DNA of 34,673 nt from Desulfosporosinus sp. I2 (GCF_000960765.1 NZ_JYNH01000037.1:1-34673), one strand, 5' to 3'. Shown: positions 1-7,251, counted from the stretch's first letter. Notes: generated from the sequence alone by a model not told the origin. A program made the numbers and translations.

Positions 1-75
1 CCTAAATAATAAAGTCTCCACATAATATTTAATTATTTTTGTCGATATAACATGATTCAATAGTAGATAACAATT

Positions 76-124
76 ATCTTTAATATATATTGACTTTTTT
101 ATAAAGTCAATATATATTAAAGAT
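76..124. promoter_or_regulatory. Perfect 22-bp inverted repeat upstream of the flavin-type gene
   Basis: Bases 76-97 and 103-124 are exact reverse complements with a 5-base spacer. The arms are AT-rich and no T-run follows, and the element lies 81 bases before the start at 205. It could be an operator or a 5' UTR hairpin; the sequence does not decide between them. Confidence 0.5.
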
Positions 125-204
125 AGACAATGCATATCGACGATATATCTTGTATCTTATTAAGATTTGTATTGTTAATTAATTTTTTAGGGGGAAATAT
201 ACAA

Positions 205-579
205 ATGCTTACAGAAAAGTTTTTTGATGTACTAAAAAAGGAAGGTGTAGTTTCAATAGTGTCATGGGGGATAGATGAACCGCATGTGGTTAACACTTGG
301 AACTCATATTTAGAGGTAACATCTGATGAAAGAATTTTAATTCCTGCATATGCAATGCGTAGAACAGAAAAAAATGTAAATCAAAATAATAAAGTAAAGA
401 TCGCTTTGGGTAGTAAAGAAGTTTTGGGTTATAAAGATTACCAGGGAACAGGCTTCGTGATTGAAGGTACTGCAAAATACCTTGAGTCAGGTTCAGAATT
501 CGATATGATGAAAGAAAAGTTCTCTTTTTTAACTAGAGTGTTAGAGATAACAGTCACATCAGCAAAGCAAATGCTTTAA
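205..579 (+). CDS. Pyridoxamine 5'-phosphate oxidase-family (split-barrel FMN-binding) protein
   Basis: A 124-residue protein resembling short PNPOx-like flavin-binding proteins. It has an N-terminal helix (LTEKFFDVLKKEG), a strand with WGIDEPHVVNTW, a middle segment with IPAYAMRRTEKNV, and GTGFVIEGTAKYLESG, the typical barrel strand pattern. The start at 205 is chosen over the ATG at 130 because a GGGGGA ribosome site sits 8 bases before it and the family starts here. Such proteins usually bind FMN or a related flavin in the cytoplasm; substrate and reaction cannot be read from the sequence. It stands alone and points away from its minus-strand neighbours. Confidence 0.75.
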   Translation: MLTEKFFDVLKKEGVVSIVSWGIDEPHVVNTWNSYLEVTSDERILIPAYAMRRTEKNVNQNNKVKIALGSKEVLGYKDYQGTGFVIEGTAKYLESGSEFDMMKEKFSFLTRVLEITVTSAKQML

Positions 580-597
580 ATGTTGTTGTTTTCTGGT

Positions 598-654
598 ACT
601 ATATGGACAGTGTCTTTTGATTACAAGCCATGAAAATGAGCGACTAATAGAGGG
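598..654. repeat. Dispersed repeat, copy 1 (probable insertion-sequence remnant)
   Basis: This stretch recurs with few changes at 4651-4709. It begins CTATATGGACA and contains GAAAATGAGCGACT. A TGGACAGT motif near 603 is echoed in inverted orientation near 746-753, like worn terminal inverted repeats. No transposase ORF lies between, so this is a remnant or a MITE-like element. Confidence 0.45.
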
Positions 655-765
655 TCGCTTCAGGGGATACATGGAACATTGAGTTTTGGCCAATAATCCT
701 GAATGTGACTTCTTTTCGTCGAAGGGTATGGATTATTTGGCAAACTGTCCACTGCAACGGAAGAA

Positions 766-813
766 CAAAAAATAACTGGGCTACCTCTAATTGTTCAGCC
801 CAGTTATTTTTAT
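766..813. terminator. Intrinsic terminator, overlaps the stop of the solo dsrJ
   Basis: The arms AAAATAACTGGGCT and AGCCCAGTTATTTT form a strong stem flanked by A and T runs, so it may work in both directions. It terminates the minus-strand DsrJ-like gene, whose stop codon falls inside the distal edge. Confidence 0.8.
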
Positions 814-1220
814 TGTGCGGAGCCCTTCGGCAAAATATGACACATCCAACAGTTCGGATTTACGGCCGTATGATCATGGCATGAAACACAAAATTGTTCA
901 GATGTTTTTGAAGCAGGATCATAATGACAGTTCAAGCACGTTTGAAGATTATTTTCGAATGACTTCCCTTGGCTATTAATATATACTCTTTTGCCATTGC
1001 GCACTGCTTCATCTCTCCATTGATTCAGCAGTATCATATGATTGGCCCTCATCCATTCCGCAGGCTCGACGCACTGCTTAACCGCTAATTTCCGGATAGC
1101 TGGAGTATTCAGATTTATTACGGGTCCCTGGCTAGATTTCCTTATATTATAGAAGAACGGTATGCTTATTAAAGCAACAAAGACAACAAGCGACGCAATT
1201 ATTTTTCCCCATTTGTACAT
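810..1220 (-). CDS. dsrJ: Solo DsrJ-like triheme cytochrome c
   Basis: A 136-residue protein with an N-terminal membrane anchor (about residues 6-24) and three CxxCH heme sites: CLNCH (95-99), CVSCH (111-115) and CWMCH (124-128). Cys50, in KQCVEP, matches the conserved cysteine that ligates one heme in characterised DsrJ proteins. In the DsrMKJOP complex DsrJ is the extracytoplasmic cytochrome of a quinone-linked sulfate-reduction electron chain. It is closely similar to the dsrJ at 11482-11892, and similarity extends into the upstream DNA, so the two arose by segmental duplication. Here, however, no dsrO or dsrP follows. The start is preceded by GAGGG at 9 bases. It may work alone or be a duplicate on the way to loss. 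Confidence 0.85.
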   Translation of the reverse strand: MYKWGKIIASLVVFVALISIPFFYNIRKSSQGPVINLNTPAIRKLAVKQCVEPAEWMRANHMILLNQWRDEAVRNGKRVYINSQGKSFENNLQTCLNCHYDPASKTSEQFCVSCHDHTAVNPNCWMCHILPKGSAQ

Positions 1221-1398
1221 TATCCATTACCCTCGTTTCTGCGGTATTTAGGATCGCACATTTAGTCTTTTAGTCGATGCTTCTCTTTTTACACCCATAT
1301 TTGAAACCTGCTCAAATCTTATATGCCCTTAACCCTACATATTATCTCTAACAATGAGCTCTATTATGCGGAAATGATTTCTCTAGCTACGATGTGAT

Positions 1399-1440
1399 TA
1401 AAAGAGCCTTTCACACAAAACGTGTGAAAAGGCTCTTTTA
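1399..1440. terminator. Strong hairpin, probable terminator
   Basis: TAAAAGAGCC..CACAC pairs with GTGTG..GGCTCTTTTA, with one bulged base and a short A-rich loop. T-runs lie at both edges on opposite strands. It separates the solo dsrJ upstream region from the methyltransferase fragment. Confidence 0.65.
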
Positions 1441-1497
1441 ATGTTACTCATAGTAATTCCTAATGTTAAAAATCTATCTTGTTGCCTCCAGAATTAC

Positions 1498-1635
1498 TCA
1501 TGAATTGCTTATGTCAATACCCATGACTTCACATTCTGAAGGATAAAATTCAAGATTTTTGCCGGTTCCCACTCCAACTTCTAATACTTTTCCTGTCACA
1601 CCACTAAACAACTCGCGACGCAAATTGGACAAAGG
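1498..1635 (-). pseudogene. Fragment of a class I SAM methyltransferase joined to a Met-rich gene tail
   Basis: Minus-strand translation gives LRRELFSGVTGKVLEVGVG followed by TGKNLEFYPSECEVMGIDIS. This closely parallels residues of the intact methyltransferase at 32615-33217, including the glycine-rich AdoMet motif I. The fragment then runs into bases 1481-1510, which match the FMSNSGGN-like end of the Met-rich secreted family (compare 22223-22624). Two unrelated genes have therefore been joined by deletion. Neither end of the methyltransferase is present. Confidence 0.75.
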
Positions 1636-1668
1636 AGACACCAACTGTAACAAAAAAACGTTGCTTGC

Positions 1669-1863
1669 CTAGGGACCCAGACCTAAAAGGATTACTCCCA
1701 TAAGCAGTAACGTGATCCCTTTCTCGAAAATAACGACGGCCTCCAACACGTAAACATAATACTGTTCTTGTTTATCTTTACCGACATGTCTTTCCAGAGG
1801 TTCTTCGGACCATGGTTCCGGCCTCATGAACTTCTGGGTCCCATCGATAGCTATAACGTAGCG
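1669..1863 (-). pseudogene. Transposase remnant
   Basis: The translation contains YVIAIDGTQKFMRPEPW, EEPLERHVG and QYYVYVLEAVVIF. This resembles the catalytic-core start (DGTQ) of a DDE transposase family with the context IDGTQKF..E.W...L.R..G. The ORF continues upstream to 1995, but that part looks unrelated. Only about 65 codons of a normally several-hundred-residue transposase remain, so it is inactive. The family assignment is from memory of the motif. Confidence 0.55.
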
Positions 1864-1952
1864 TTTATTGATCAGATAATAACAGATGGTATATACGATT
1901 ATTCTACGTCCCATGAGGACTTGATGAATTTTAATGCTTGAAGAAATAACTA

Positions 1953-1990
1953 AAAGGCTCAGATCCTTATAATAAATGGTCTGAGCCTTT
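1953..1990. terminator. Terminator of the CTCAGA..TCTGAG family
   Basis: AAAGGCTCAGA pairs with TCTGAGCCTTT around an AT-rich loop. Near-identical hairpins occur at 12245-12283, 15382-15417 and 18604-18638, the latter three within a longer repeated block. Confidence 0.65.
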
Positions 1991-2020
1991 CTCATTCTAA
2001 GCTCGGGTTATGCCAGATTC

Positions 2021-2092
2021 CTAGGATTTATCTTCCATAGATCCCATCATATTCATAGTCTGCATTTGAGCATTTGCTGGCATATCTTGCAT
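2021..2092 (-). pseudogene. Met-rich protein scrap
   Basis: A 23-codon minus-strand reading frame, MQDMPANAQMQTMNMMGSME plus DKS, is rich in Met and Gln like the secreted and lipoprotein families at 3531 and 4141. No signal peptide or ribosome site is seen, so it looks like a leftover 3' end. Family membership is an inference from composition. Confidence 0.35.
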
Positions 2093-2224
2093 TTAAGTAT
2101 TCGCTAGCAGTACTGCATCTGATCAGTCATAGATACGTTAGAATTCCTCAACCAATGATCACGAAACTATTAAAACTCTCTTTTCTACGGTATGCGCTTG
2201 CCAGCCCCCGTTGAGCTATATTGA

Positions 2225-2749
2225 CTATACTAATTTTTGATTTTTCCTGGATGAAATAAATCCGCCTATCCCGAGTAGCTCGGCGTATTTATGGAATTGC
2301 ATCATTGCTATATTGGTCCAAATATAACCGAAGTTGTTGAAGGATGCGCCTGCAAGGAACTGCACATTCATAAACATGGCAATAATTGCAGCCCAGAAAA
2401 TTCTAAATCCAAGAATCATTAAAACACCAACGAGGATTTCGAAAATAACCACGAGAGCATCTGTCGCTTCGGGCAAGCCCAAGAAGATATTACTTGCCAC
2501 CCAGGCCCAAGCTTTATTAATTAATAACGGATCAAAACTTTTAACTTCGGGTCCTGCAAGATTCTTGACGAGAGCTCCAATTTTTCCGGCAGAGTTAAGT
2601 TTTCCGTCTGAGAACCATACAAGCTTGCCCCAACCACTCTTTAGCCATGCGAATCCGTAAATTATCCTGGCCACTGTAAATATAAGAACAAGAAGTGCGG
2701 TTTTCCAGTTCTTAAATGCTTCCTTAACTTGGTTGATGTAGGTGTTCAT
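2225..2749 (-). CDS. DoxX-family membrane protein
   Basis: A 174-residue protein with four hydrophobic segments (about 17-37, 80-100, 104-124 and 133-153). It carries the DoxX/DoxD-like features RIIYGFAWLKSGWGKL near the N-terminus and LEILVG-like FEILVGVLMILGF in the third segment. DoxX proteins are membrane partners of thiol or sulfur redox enzymes, and DoxD-type members belong to thiosulfate:quinone oxidoreductase; the partner here is unknown. A ribosome site GGGAGG sits 8 bases upstream. A worn DoxX copy lies at 15060-15193 and a b5-DoxX fusion at 20105-20773, so the family recurs in this window. Confidence 0.8.
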   Translation of the reverse strand: MNTYINQVKEAFKNWKTALLVLIFTVARIIYGFAWLKSGWGKLVWFSDGKLNSAGKIGALVKNLAGPEVKSFDPLLINKAWAWVASNIFLGLPEATDALVVIFEILVGVLMILGFRIFWAAIIAMFMNVQFLAGASFNNFGYIWTNIAMMQFHKYAELLGIGGFISSRKNQKLV

Positions 2750-2814
2750 TTAATAACCTCCCTCAATATTTTAAAGATTTCCCGTTATCTATCTCACTCA
2801 TTCTAAGATTTACT

Positions 2815-2844
2815 TTATGGACTGATTAACTAAATGGTCCATAA
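2815..2844. promoter_or_regulatory. Palindrome upstream of the DoxX gene
   Basis: TTATGGAC (2815-2822) and GTCCATAA (2837-2844) form an 8-bp inverted repeat with a 14-base spacer, 66 bases before the DoxX start. This would fit a dimeric repressor site; no factor can be named. No 11-bp repeat operator is present here. From 2845 to 3100 nothing else is recognisable. Confidence 0.35.
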
Positions 2845-3103
2845 TTGAAGGTATTGTAATCATTCGGATGTAGGGGCATATTCCACCTAGTGCTACCTTT
2901 TGGTTTAAAATATGATCGCAAACGGATCAACAAACAGTTCATTCCGACTGCTTATTGAACCTCTTTTTTCAAAGATCATTTTTTATTGATTACTTGAAAT
3001 TCTCCTAAACAAATAAAAGTGCCAAGTAATTTAGAAGATAAGTCAGAATAGTGAGGTTAGTATATGTAATATGTTGTTTATTTATATCCCTTGTAAGATT
3101 ATC

Positions 3104-3258
3104 TAACTTCCAACTGGTTAAATCTTACTAAACTACGACCTTCCCCGCAGTGCAAAGGGTTAATCCATGATACAGCCGCCTTGATAACCTTCTTAGTGTC
3201 TCGCATAGAAGCCATAATTATTCAAGGGCAGTTTCTCCCTGTGGAGCCACTGCCCTTG
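3104..3258. repeat. Dispersed intergenic repeat, copy 1, ending in a hairpin
   Basis: Bases 3104-3258 match 13817-14035, but about 70 bases holding the 11-bp operator of the second copy are missing here. The distal part (GGGCAGT..ACTGCCC, 3228-3257) folds as a terminator-like hairpin. No gene is attached on either side. It appears to be the shell of a lost transcription unit. Confidence 0.65.
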
Positions 3259-3309
3259 AGCGCTCTTCTTCCCCCTTTCCTATGATCAAAATTCCCAGTT
3301 TAAACAAAA

Positions 3310-3344
3310 CAAGGTTGAAGCGATATATATTGCTTCCAACCTTG
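3310..3344. terminator. Hairpin, probable terminator of the small CCGH gene
   Basis: CAAGGTTGAAGC and GCTTCCAACCTTG pair with one bulge around an AT-rich loop. It lies downstream of the minus-strand small ORF at 3378-3512. Confidence 0.55.
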
Positions 3345-3377
3345 TGATTGATTAAATTCCGCCCTTCAATTTAAATA

Positions 3378-3512
3378 CTACTGATGATGAAGATTATACT
3401 GTAGTTGCAAAATGGGAAACTTACTAATTATTGATAATACAATCCCATCTCGGGGATTTAAGATATTTCCCTCAGCATGGCCTTTATTCGAATGTCCACA
3501 ACAACCAAACAT
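3378..3512 (-). CDS. Small Cys/His-containing protein, unknown function
   Basis: A 44-residue ORF starting MFGCCGHSNKGHAEG, with a CCGH cluster and two more histidines near the N-terminus, ending QYNLHHQ. AAGGAG lies about 10 bases before the ATG, and a hairpin follows the stop. It sits just downstream of the Met-rich secreted gene at 3531, in the same direction, so it may be co-transcribed. The Cys/His cluster could bind a metal, but this is inference only. The family is not recognised and the ORF could be spurious. Confidence 0.4.
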   Translation of the reverse strand: MFGCCGHSNKGHAEGNILNPRDGIVLSIISKFPILQLQYNLHHQ

Positions 3513-3530
3513 TATTGCATCGCTCCTTTT

Positions 3531-3938
3531 TTAGAAATTCATCATCAAGCTTCCAGAATTGGCATTCCCACTTCCGTTACTCATCATGTTCCCTCCAGAT
3601 TGACTCATGAATCCGTTCATCTTATCAAGGTTATCTTGTCCAATTTCGGCCTTAACATTCGGGTCTGAATTCATGAGATCTTGCATCGCCTTAACATCTC
3701 CCGTTTGCATTGCCTTCTGCATTCCGTCTAAATTATGGAGATTTTGAATAGCCGTCGAATTCATTAATGTTTGATGTTGACCTGGTGAAAAGGTTTGTTG
3801 CATGAAAGCTTGCATTTGACCCACCCATCCGTTGCCTTCTTGCTGGGTCGTTCCAGCTAAAACTGGTAATGCCATAAGCCCCACTGCTAACGTTGCGGCT
3901 CCTACGATTGCTGTGATTTTTTTACTAAATTTTCTCAT
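3531..3938 (-). CDS. Secreted Met-rich protein (family member 1)
   Basis: A 135-residue protein with a clear signal peptide (KFSKKITAIVGAATLAVGLM, cleavage after VLAG or nearby). The mature part is rich in Met, Gln and Asn, with repeated M-Q/M-N pairs: GQMQAFMQQTF, QTLMNST, MQKAMQTGDVKAMQDLMNSD, DKMNGFMSQSGGNMM. It has paralogues at 16199-16645, 22223-22624 and the window end (34553 on), plus scraps at 1481, 7210 and possibly 2021. No enzyme motif is seen. Met-rich exported proteins can bind Cu(I) or Ag(I), but no such role is shown. Its promoter (4014-4067) carries the 11-bp repeat operator shared with SHOCT and cupredoxin genes. The ribosome site is GGGGGAG. Confidence 0.8.
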   Translation of the reverse strand: MRKFSKKITAIVGAATLAVGLMALPVLAGTTQQEGNGWVGQMQAFMQQTFSPGQHQTLMNSTAIQNLHNLDGMQKAMQTGDVKAMQDLMNSDPNVKAEIGQDNLDKMNGFMSQSGGNMMSNGSGNANSGSLMMNF

Positions 3939-4013
3939 TGTATACTCCCCCTAATTTAATCTTCATTCTTCTACAGCTTTGCTTCATTTGATTTGCTGTT
4001 CTTCCATGTCCTT

Positions 4014-4067
4014 AGTGTAACTCTTGGATACGATCATCTCATGAAAAAGTTGTGAATTTCTCATGAA
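4014..4067 (-). promoter_or_regulatory. 11-bp-repeat promoter, site A
   Basis: Three direct 11-bp units end in RTGAA on the plus strand: 4035-4045, 4046-4056 and 4057-4067. The -10-like TACACT is at 4019-4014, so the first unit starts 21 bases from the hexamer start and the repeats overlap the -35 position. It drives the Met-rich gene at 3938. The pattern resembles OmpR/PhoB-type direct repeats. Confidence 0.75.
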
Positions 4068-4105
4068 GAAGGGACCCTGATCAAAAATCAGAGTCCCTCT
4101 TTTTC
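4068..4105. terminator. Terminator of the GGGACCCTGAT family
   Basis: AAGGGACCCTGAT pairs with ATCAGAGTCCCT. It ends the upstream minus-strand lipoprotein gene (4141-4581). Relatives occur at 9418, 16768 and 22741, always just beyond an 11-bp-repeat promoter. Confidence 0.8.
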
Positions 4106-4140
4106 AAAAATTGGTTCAGTATAGCATTGTCACTTGGAAT

Positions 4141-4581
4141 TTATTTGGCACTTAGGGCTTCCTTTACCAAGGGTTGCAGGGCTGGATCTTTTAGCATAGC
4201 TTCAAAGGTCGTTTTCATTTTAGGATCGGACATGATCTGTACCATAGGCTTATACATAGAGGGATTAGACATAATACTCACCATGTTATCCTTGTTTTGG
4301 CTGCTCCCCATTATTCCCATCATATTCTTTTGTACATCGCTATTTTTCATCAAATCTACCATCAAAGGCATCATTTGTGAAGACCCCATTATTTTTACCA
4401 TAGATTGGCGATTATCTGGTGAACTTAGAACATCCATCATTCCCGTGGGATTGCTCGTCATATATTGGGTCGCGCTGCTGGTATTCATCATACCCTGATT
4501 TTGACTGCCGCAACCGGCTAGACTTAACATGGCAATAGAAATTAGAGCTCCAAACATTATTACTTTTTTATTCTTATTCAC
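4141..4581 (-). CDS. Met-rich lipoprotein, unknown function
   Basis: With the GTG start at 4581 the protein has 146 residues and a standard lipoprotein signal, with lipobox LAGC (Cys24). The GTG is preferred because GCAGGAG lies 9 bases upstream; the longer frame to 4632 adds a charged, unlikely N-terminus. The mature part holds many Met and Ser/Asn and repeated IMGSSQ and IMSNPSM/IMSDPKM motifs, as if built from degenerate repeats of about 20 residues. It should sit on the outer face of the membrane. Metal binding through Met is an inference. A scrap of a second copy lies at 16819-16896. An insertion-element remnant lies upstream at 4651, where the promoter would be expected. Confidence 0.75.
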   Translation of the reverse strand: MNKNKKVIMFGALISIAMLSLAGCGSQNQGMMNTSSATQYMTSNPTGMMDVLSSPDNRQSMVKIMGSSQMMPLMVDLMKNSDVQKNMMGIMGSSQNKDNMVSIMSNPSMYKPMVQIMSDPKMKTTFEAMLKDPALQPLVKEALSAK

Positions 4582-4650
4582 AACCATCATCTCCTGCTCT
4601 GTTTTAATCATTTTAACTAATTTCCGTTTCAAATGAATTAGATAAGTTCA

Positions 4651-4709
4651 AACTATATGGACAAGTGTCTTTTGATTACAAACCATGAAAATGAGCGACT
4701 AATAGAGGG
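4651..4709. repeat. Dispersed repeat, copy 2 (insertion-sequence remnant)
   Basis: Nearly identical to 598-654 but followed by different DNA. It starts 70 bases upstream of the lipoprotein start, so it may have displaced that gene's original promoter. An imperfect hairpin with CCAAC/GTTGG ends follows at 4828-4870. Confidence 0.45.
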
Positions 4710-4976
4710 ACAAGGAGTGCAATGAATGTCCAATGCTGAATATTACGAAATTAATTCGATAATCTTACAATGGTTCCTTATAAGCGGGCACCTCCTATAA
4801 TCATGAAATTAAAAATATTTTTTAACTCCAACAACAAGATAAGAAGGGCTAATCTCCTTATCTGTGTTGGAAAATTTCAAACTCTTCTTATAATCCCACT
4901 TATATGAGTAGAATTTATTGCTAAGATTCGTTGTGTAGAGTCCTCTAATCGCCGCGAAGTTTTCCTTTTGGGATAG

Positions 4977-5110
4977 GCGCCTTCGGCGAAACCACTCCTC
5001 AGCACGATAGTGTTCGTTAAGGGCTGTGCGCCTTCGGCGATAGTAATCCTCTGGCGGCTAGTACTCTATGGAGCATGCGCCTTCGGCGATAGTGTCCACC
5101 GGACACTATC
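4977..5110. repeat. Three GCGCCTTCGGCGA hairpin repeats and a perfect inverted repeat
   Basis: The 13-mer GCGCCTTCGGCGA occurs at 4977-4989, 5028-5040 and 5077-5089 (spacings 51 and 49). Each copy can fold as CGCC/GGCG with a 3-base loop. The last copy runs into a perfect 10-bp inverted repeat (5088-5097 and 5101-5110). The block is more GC-rich than its surroundings and has no ORF. It lies downstream of no obvious gene start and resembles short interspersed hairpin repeats. Confidence 0.6.
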
Positions 5111-5214
5111 GTCACCAGAGACAAACCTCACTTGAGGCTTTCTTATCTGGGGCTCGATGTTCATCTCAAGCTGAACGAATTCACTGATATCCTTCCTTCC
5201 AAAAGACTAAAATG

Positions 5215-5895
5215 CTAGCAGGATATGGTACAATTTTTACCGCTTTGTTTAGCTTTTAAAAGCGCTTTATCTGAAGCTACAATAACCTCATGAATAGATC
5301 GCCCATCGTCCGGATAACTGGAAACGCCCAAGGAAACAGTTATCTGGGGAAATGCTTGATTATCAAGTCGACATATTTCCGACCTAATTTTTTCAGCCAT
5401 CTTCATCGCGTTCTTTTTATCGCAGTCCATTAAAATTAGAGTTATTTCCTCCCCACCATATCTATAAATTCGGTCAGTCGCGCGGACACAGGCTTTAATA
5501 GTCTCTCCTACTTTTTTGAGTACATTATCCCCAATGTCATGACCAAAGTGATTGTTAAAATCCCTGAAATTGTCAATATCGAGAAATATAATGGAGTACG
5601 GCCCACTATCGTCAACATTTTTAATATCCTGATCAAAAGCCCTACGATTTAGAAGTCCTGTTAAGTTATCCGTCATTAGGCTAAACTTCAATTGCTGATT
5701 TAACTTTTTTATTTTCTCAACCCTTTTATAATAAAGAACAGCTACAACAAAATTCATTAACCCAAACAAAGCTCCCAATATGGTGCAATGTAAAACAAGG
5801 TTATTGAATAGAGGCGTAGCCATGAAATACATAAGTACTACTGCATAAAGTATCCCGGTAAATACCAGAGCTATGAACAACCATAATTTATTCAT
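5215..5895 (-). CDS. Membrane-anchored GGDEF protein (probable diguanylate cyclase)
   Basis: A 226-residue protein with two transmembrane segments (about 4-24 and 33-56), a short coiled linker and one GGDEF domain (about 70-225). The metal-binding Asp lies in FLDIDNF and the signature loop reads GGEEI. GGEEF is active in many enzymes; Ile at the last position is unusual, so activity is likely but not certain. There is no I-site-like RxxD directly before the loop (TDRIYRYGGEE). The ATG at 5895 is chosen for its GGGAG site 9 bases upstream. It lies 62 bases below the broken HD-GYP gene, and the two probably formed a synthesis/degradation pair for c-di-GMP. Confidence 0.8.
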   Translation of the reverse strand: MNKLWLFIALVFTGILYAVVLMYFMATPLFNNLVLHCTILGALFGLMNFVVAVLYYKRVEKIKKLNQQLKFSLMTDNLTGLLNRRAFDQDIKNVDDSGPYSIIFLDIDNFRDFNNHFGHDIGDNVLKKVGETIKACVRATDRIYRYGGEEITLILMDCDKKNAMKMAEKIRSEICRLDNQAFPQITVSLGVSSYPDDGRSIHEVIVASDKALLKAKQSGKNCTISC

Positions 5896-5957
5896 CGGCA
5901 AAACTCCCTCTTCTTAAGTGATCGCCAAAAGTTTCTCTTCACATTCTAAAAATGCTT

Positions 5958-6939
5958 CTACTCCTCATCCGTCAATTTGCCATTTTTCAATAAAATAGCG
6001 TCAGGTATTGCTACTTTACCAATATCGTGCAACGTGGCCGCGTAATATAGATTGTCTAAAAAGTCACGAGTAATGACCTTTTTATACCTTTTATGCGTGC
6101 CTAATTGCTGGGCTAAGATCACGGCATAATCTCTTGATCTTTCTAAATGCTTCCCTGTCTCTGGATCACGCCCCTCTGCCAAAGTGGCAAGTGCAAAAAC
6201 GATAGCCTTTTGTGTGTTTATAGTCTTTTTCAAGACTGAAAAATTTGTAAGGATGCTGAACACGACTAAGCTGAGAAATATCAGAAACAAGGCTCCGAAC
6301 AGATAAATTAGTTTGCCTAAGGTTACTTTCAATAAAGGAAATTGATGGTATTCGGCAAGGATAAACGGTTGTTCGTCAAAAACCTTAACCTTAGAATAAT
6401 GAATCATTTTCAGCTCAGTAACTGGGTACCAGCCCGAATTACCCGTTAAGACATAACCAAGCTCTTTGATATCGAAAGTTCCATCTTTAGAATTGTAAAA
6501 TATATCTTTACCATCAATCGTTTGCATAAACAATTGGTTGTTAGGGAGAATCTTATAAACGTTCGATAGATCAAGATCAATATACAAGACACCTTGTTTT
6601 ATCGCCCGTAAGAACTTGCTCTGCCCCAAGTCTTTTTAAGGGGTCAAAAGCTCCTGTAAAATATGTTTTTAGGTCAGGCAATGCTAAGATAAAGTCTGAG
6701 TCCTGCTGAAGATCTGAAAAGTAATTGCTGATATTTGCCTTTCCCGAAGCAACTTCGGACATGGTTTTTTGACTTCTCCATTGCGCTTCCTCTTCATAGA
6801 CATGTCTGGTCCCTAAGTATAACGATATTCCGAAAACTACCAACAAAAGGAAGATGACTAAGAGATATACCAGGTTCTGGCGAATTAACTTTCTTATTAA
6901 GAATGAATCAACTCCTGGCTGAGTAGGGAAACGCTTCAT
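5958..6939 (-). pseudogene. Broken membrane HD-GYP phosphodiesterase
   Basis: The N-terminal part has a transmembrane helix (LVYLLVIFLLLVVFGISLYL) and an extracytoplasmic sensor region. The frame shifts by one base near 6625, in CTTGGGG. It then continues through a second transmembrane helix into an HD-GYP start with ATLHDIGKVAIPD. A stop comes right after KLTDEE, so the whole C-terminal half with the GYP motif is missing, joined by deletion to the GGDEF gene region. It cannot make a complete phosphodiesterase. A degenerate 11-bp-repeat promoter lies upstream (7001-7043). Confidence 0.8.
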
Positions 6940-7000
6940 TAATCTTGTTATCCTTTCCCCTTGATTTAATAATACCAATGGTTCCCATTGACATAACCAT

Positions 7001-7043
7001 AGTATAACAGTTAATCCAGCCGAAGTTGTGAATAAAATATAAA
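7001..7043 (-). promoter_or_regulatory. Degenerate 11-bp-repeat promoter before the HD-GYP remnant
   Basis: TATACT at 7006-7001 is followed, at the exact 21-base offset, by one good unit (7022-7032, GAAGTTGTGAA). The next unit is decayed (7033-7043, ending ATAAA). This suggests the HD-GYP gene once belonged to the same regulon. Confidence 0.45.
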
Positions 7044-7147
7044 TTTGTCAGAAAAAAGTTGATAATGGGCGTTTATATAAACAGTTAATGGATTACTTTA
7101 AACTATACACCCTACCAAATTTTAAAGTTTTGATACACCGTTTAAAT

Positions 7148-7195
7148 AAGAACAGAAATGGACTGTGTTTGTAACCTCTGTCCATTTCTGTTCTT
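7148..7195. terminator. Terminator with a perfect 16-bp stem
   Basis: Bases 7148-7163 and 7180-7195 are exact reverse complements (AAGAACAGAAATGGAC) with a 16-base loop. It lies between the HD-GYP remnant and the NlpC/P60 gene and is followed by TTTTG on the plus strand. Confidence 0.7.
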
Positions 7196-7209
7196 TTGTC
7201 GATGCTATT

Positions 7210-7251
7210 TTACCCCATTTGAGCCTTCACTAACGGGTCTGAATTCATTAG
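7210..7251 (-). pseudogene. Scrap of a Met-rich secreted gene
   Basis: Minus-strand translation gives LMNSDPLVKAQMG then stop. This matches the LMNSDPNVKAQMG core of the paralogues at 3531 and 16199. Nothing else of the gene is left. The rest of 7252-7389 is unrecognised. Confidence 0.65.

Noticed and set aside
1669-1995. 108-residue ORF as an intact gene.
   Set aside because: Only the transposase-like C-terminal half is recognisable and it is far too short to be functional.
4977-5110. Regularly spaced short repeats suggested a CRISPR array.
   Set aside because: Only three 13-base repeats with self-complementary loops, spacers that share sequence, and no cas genes nearby.
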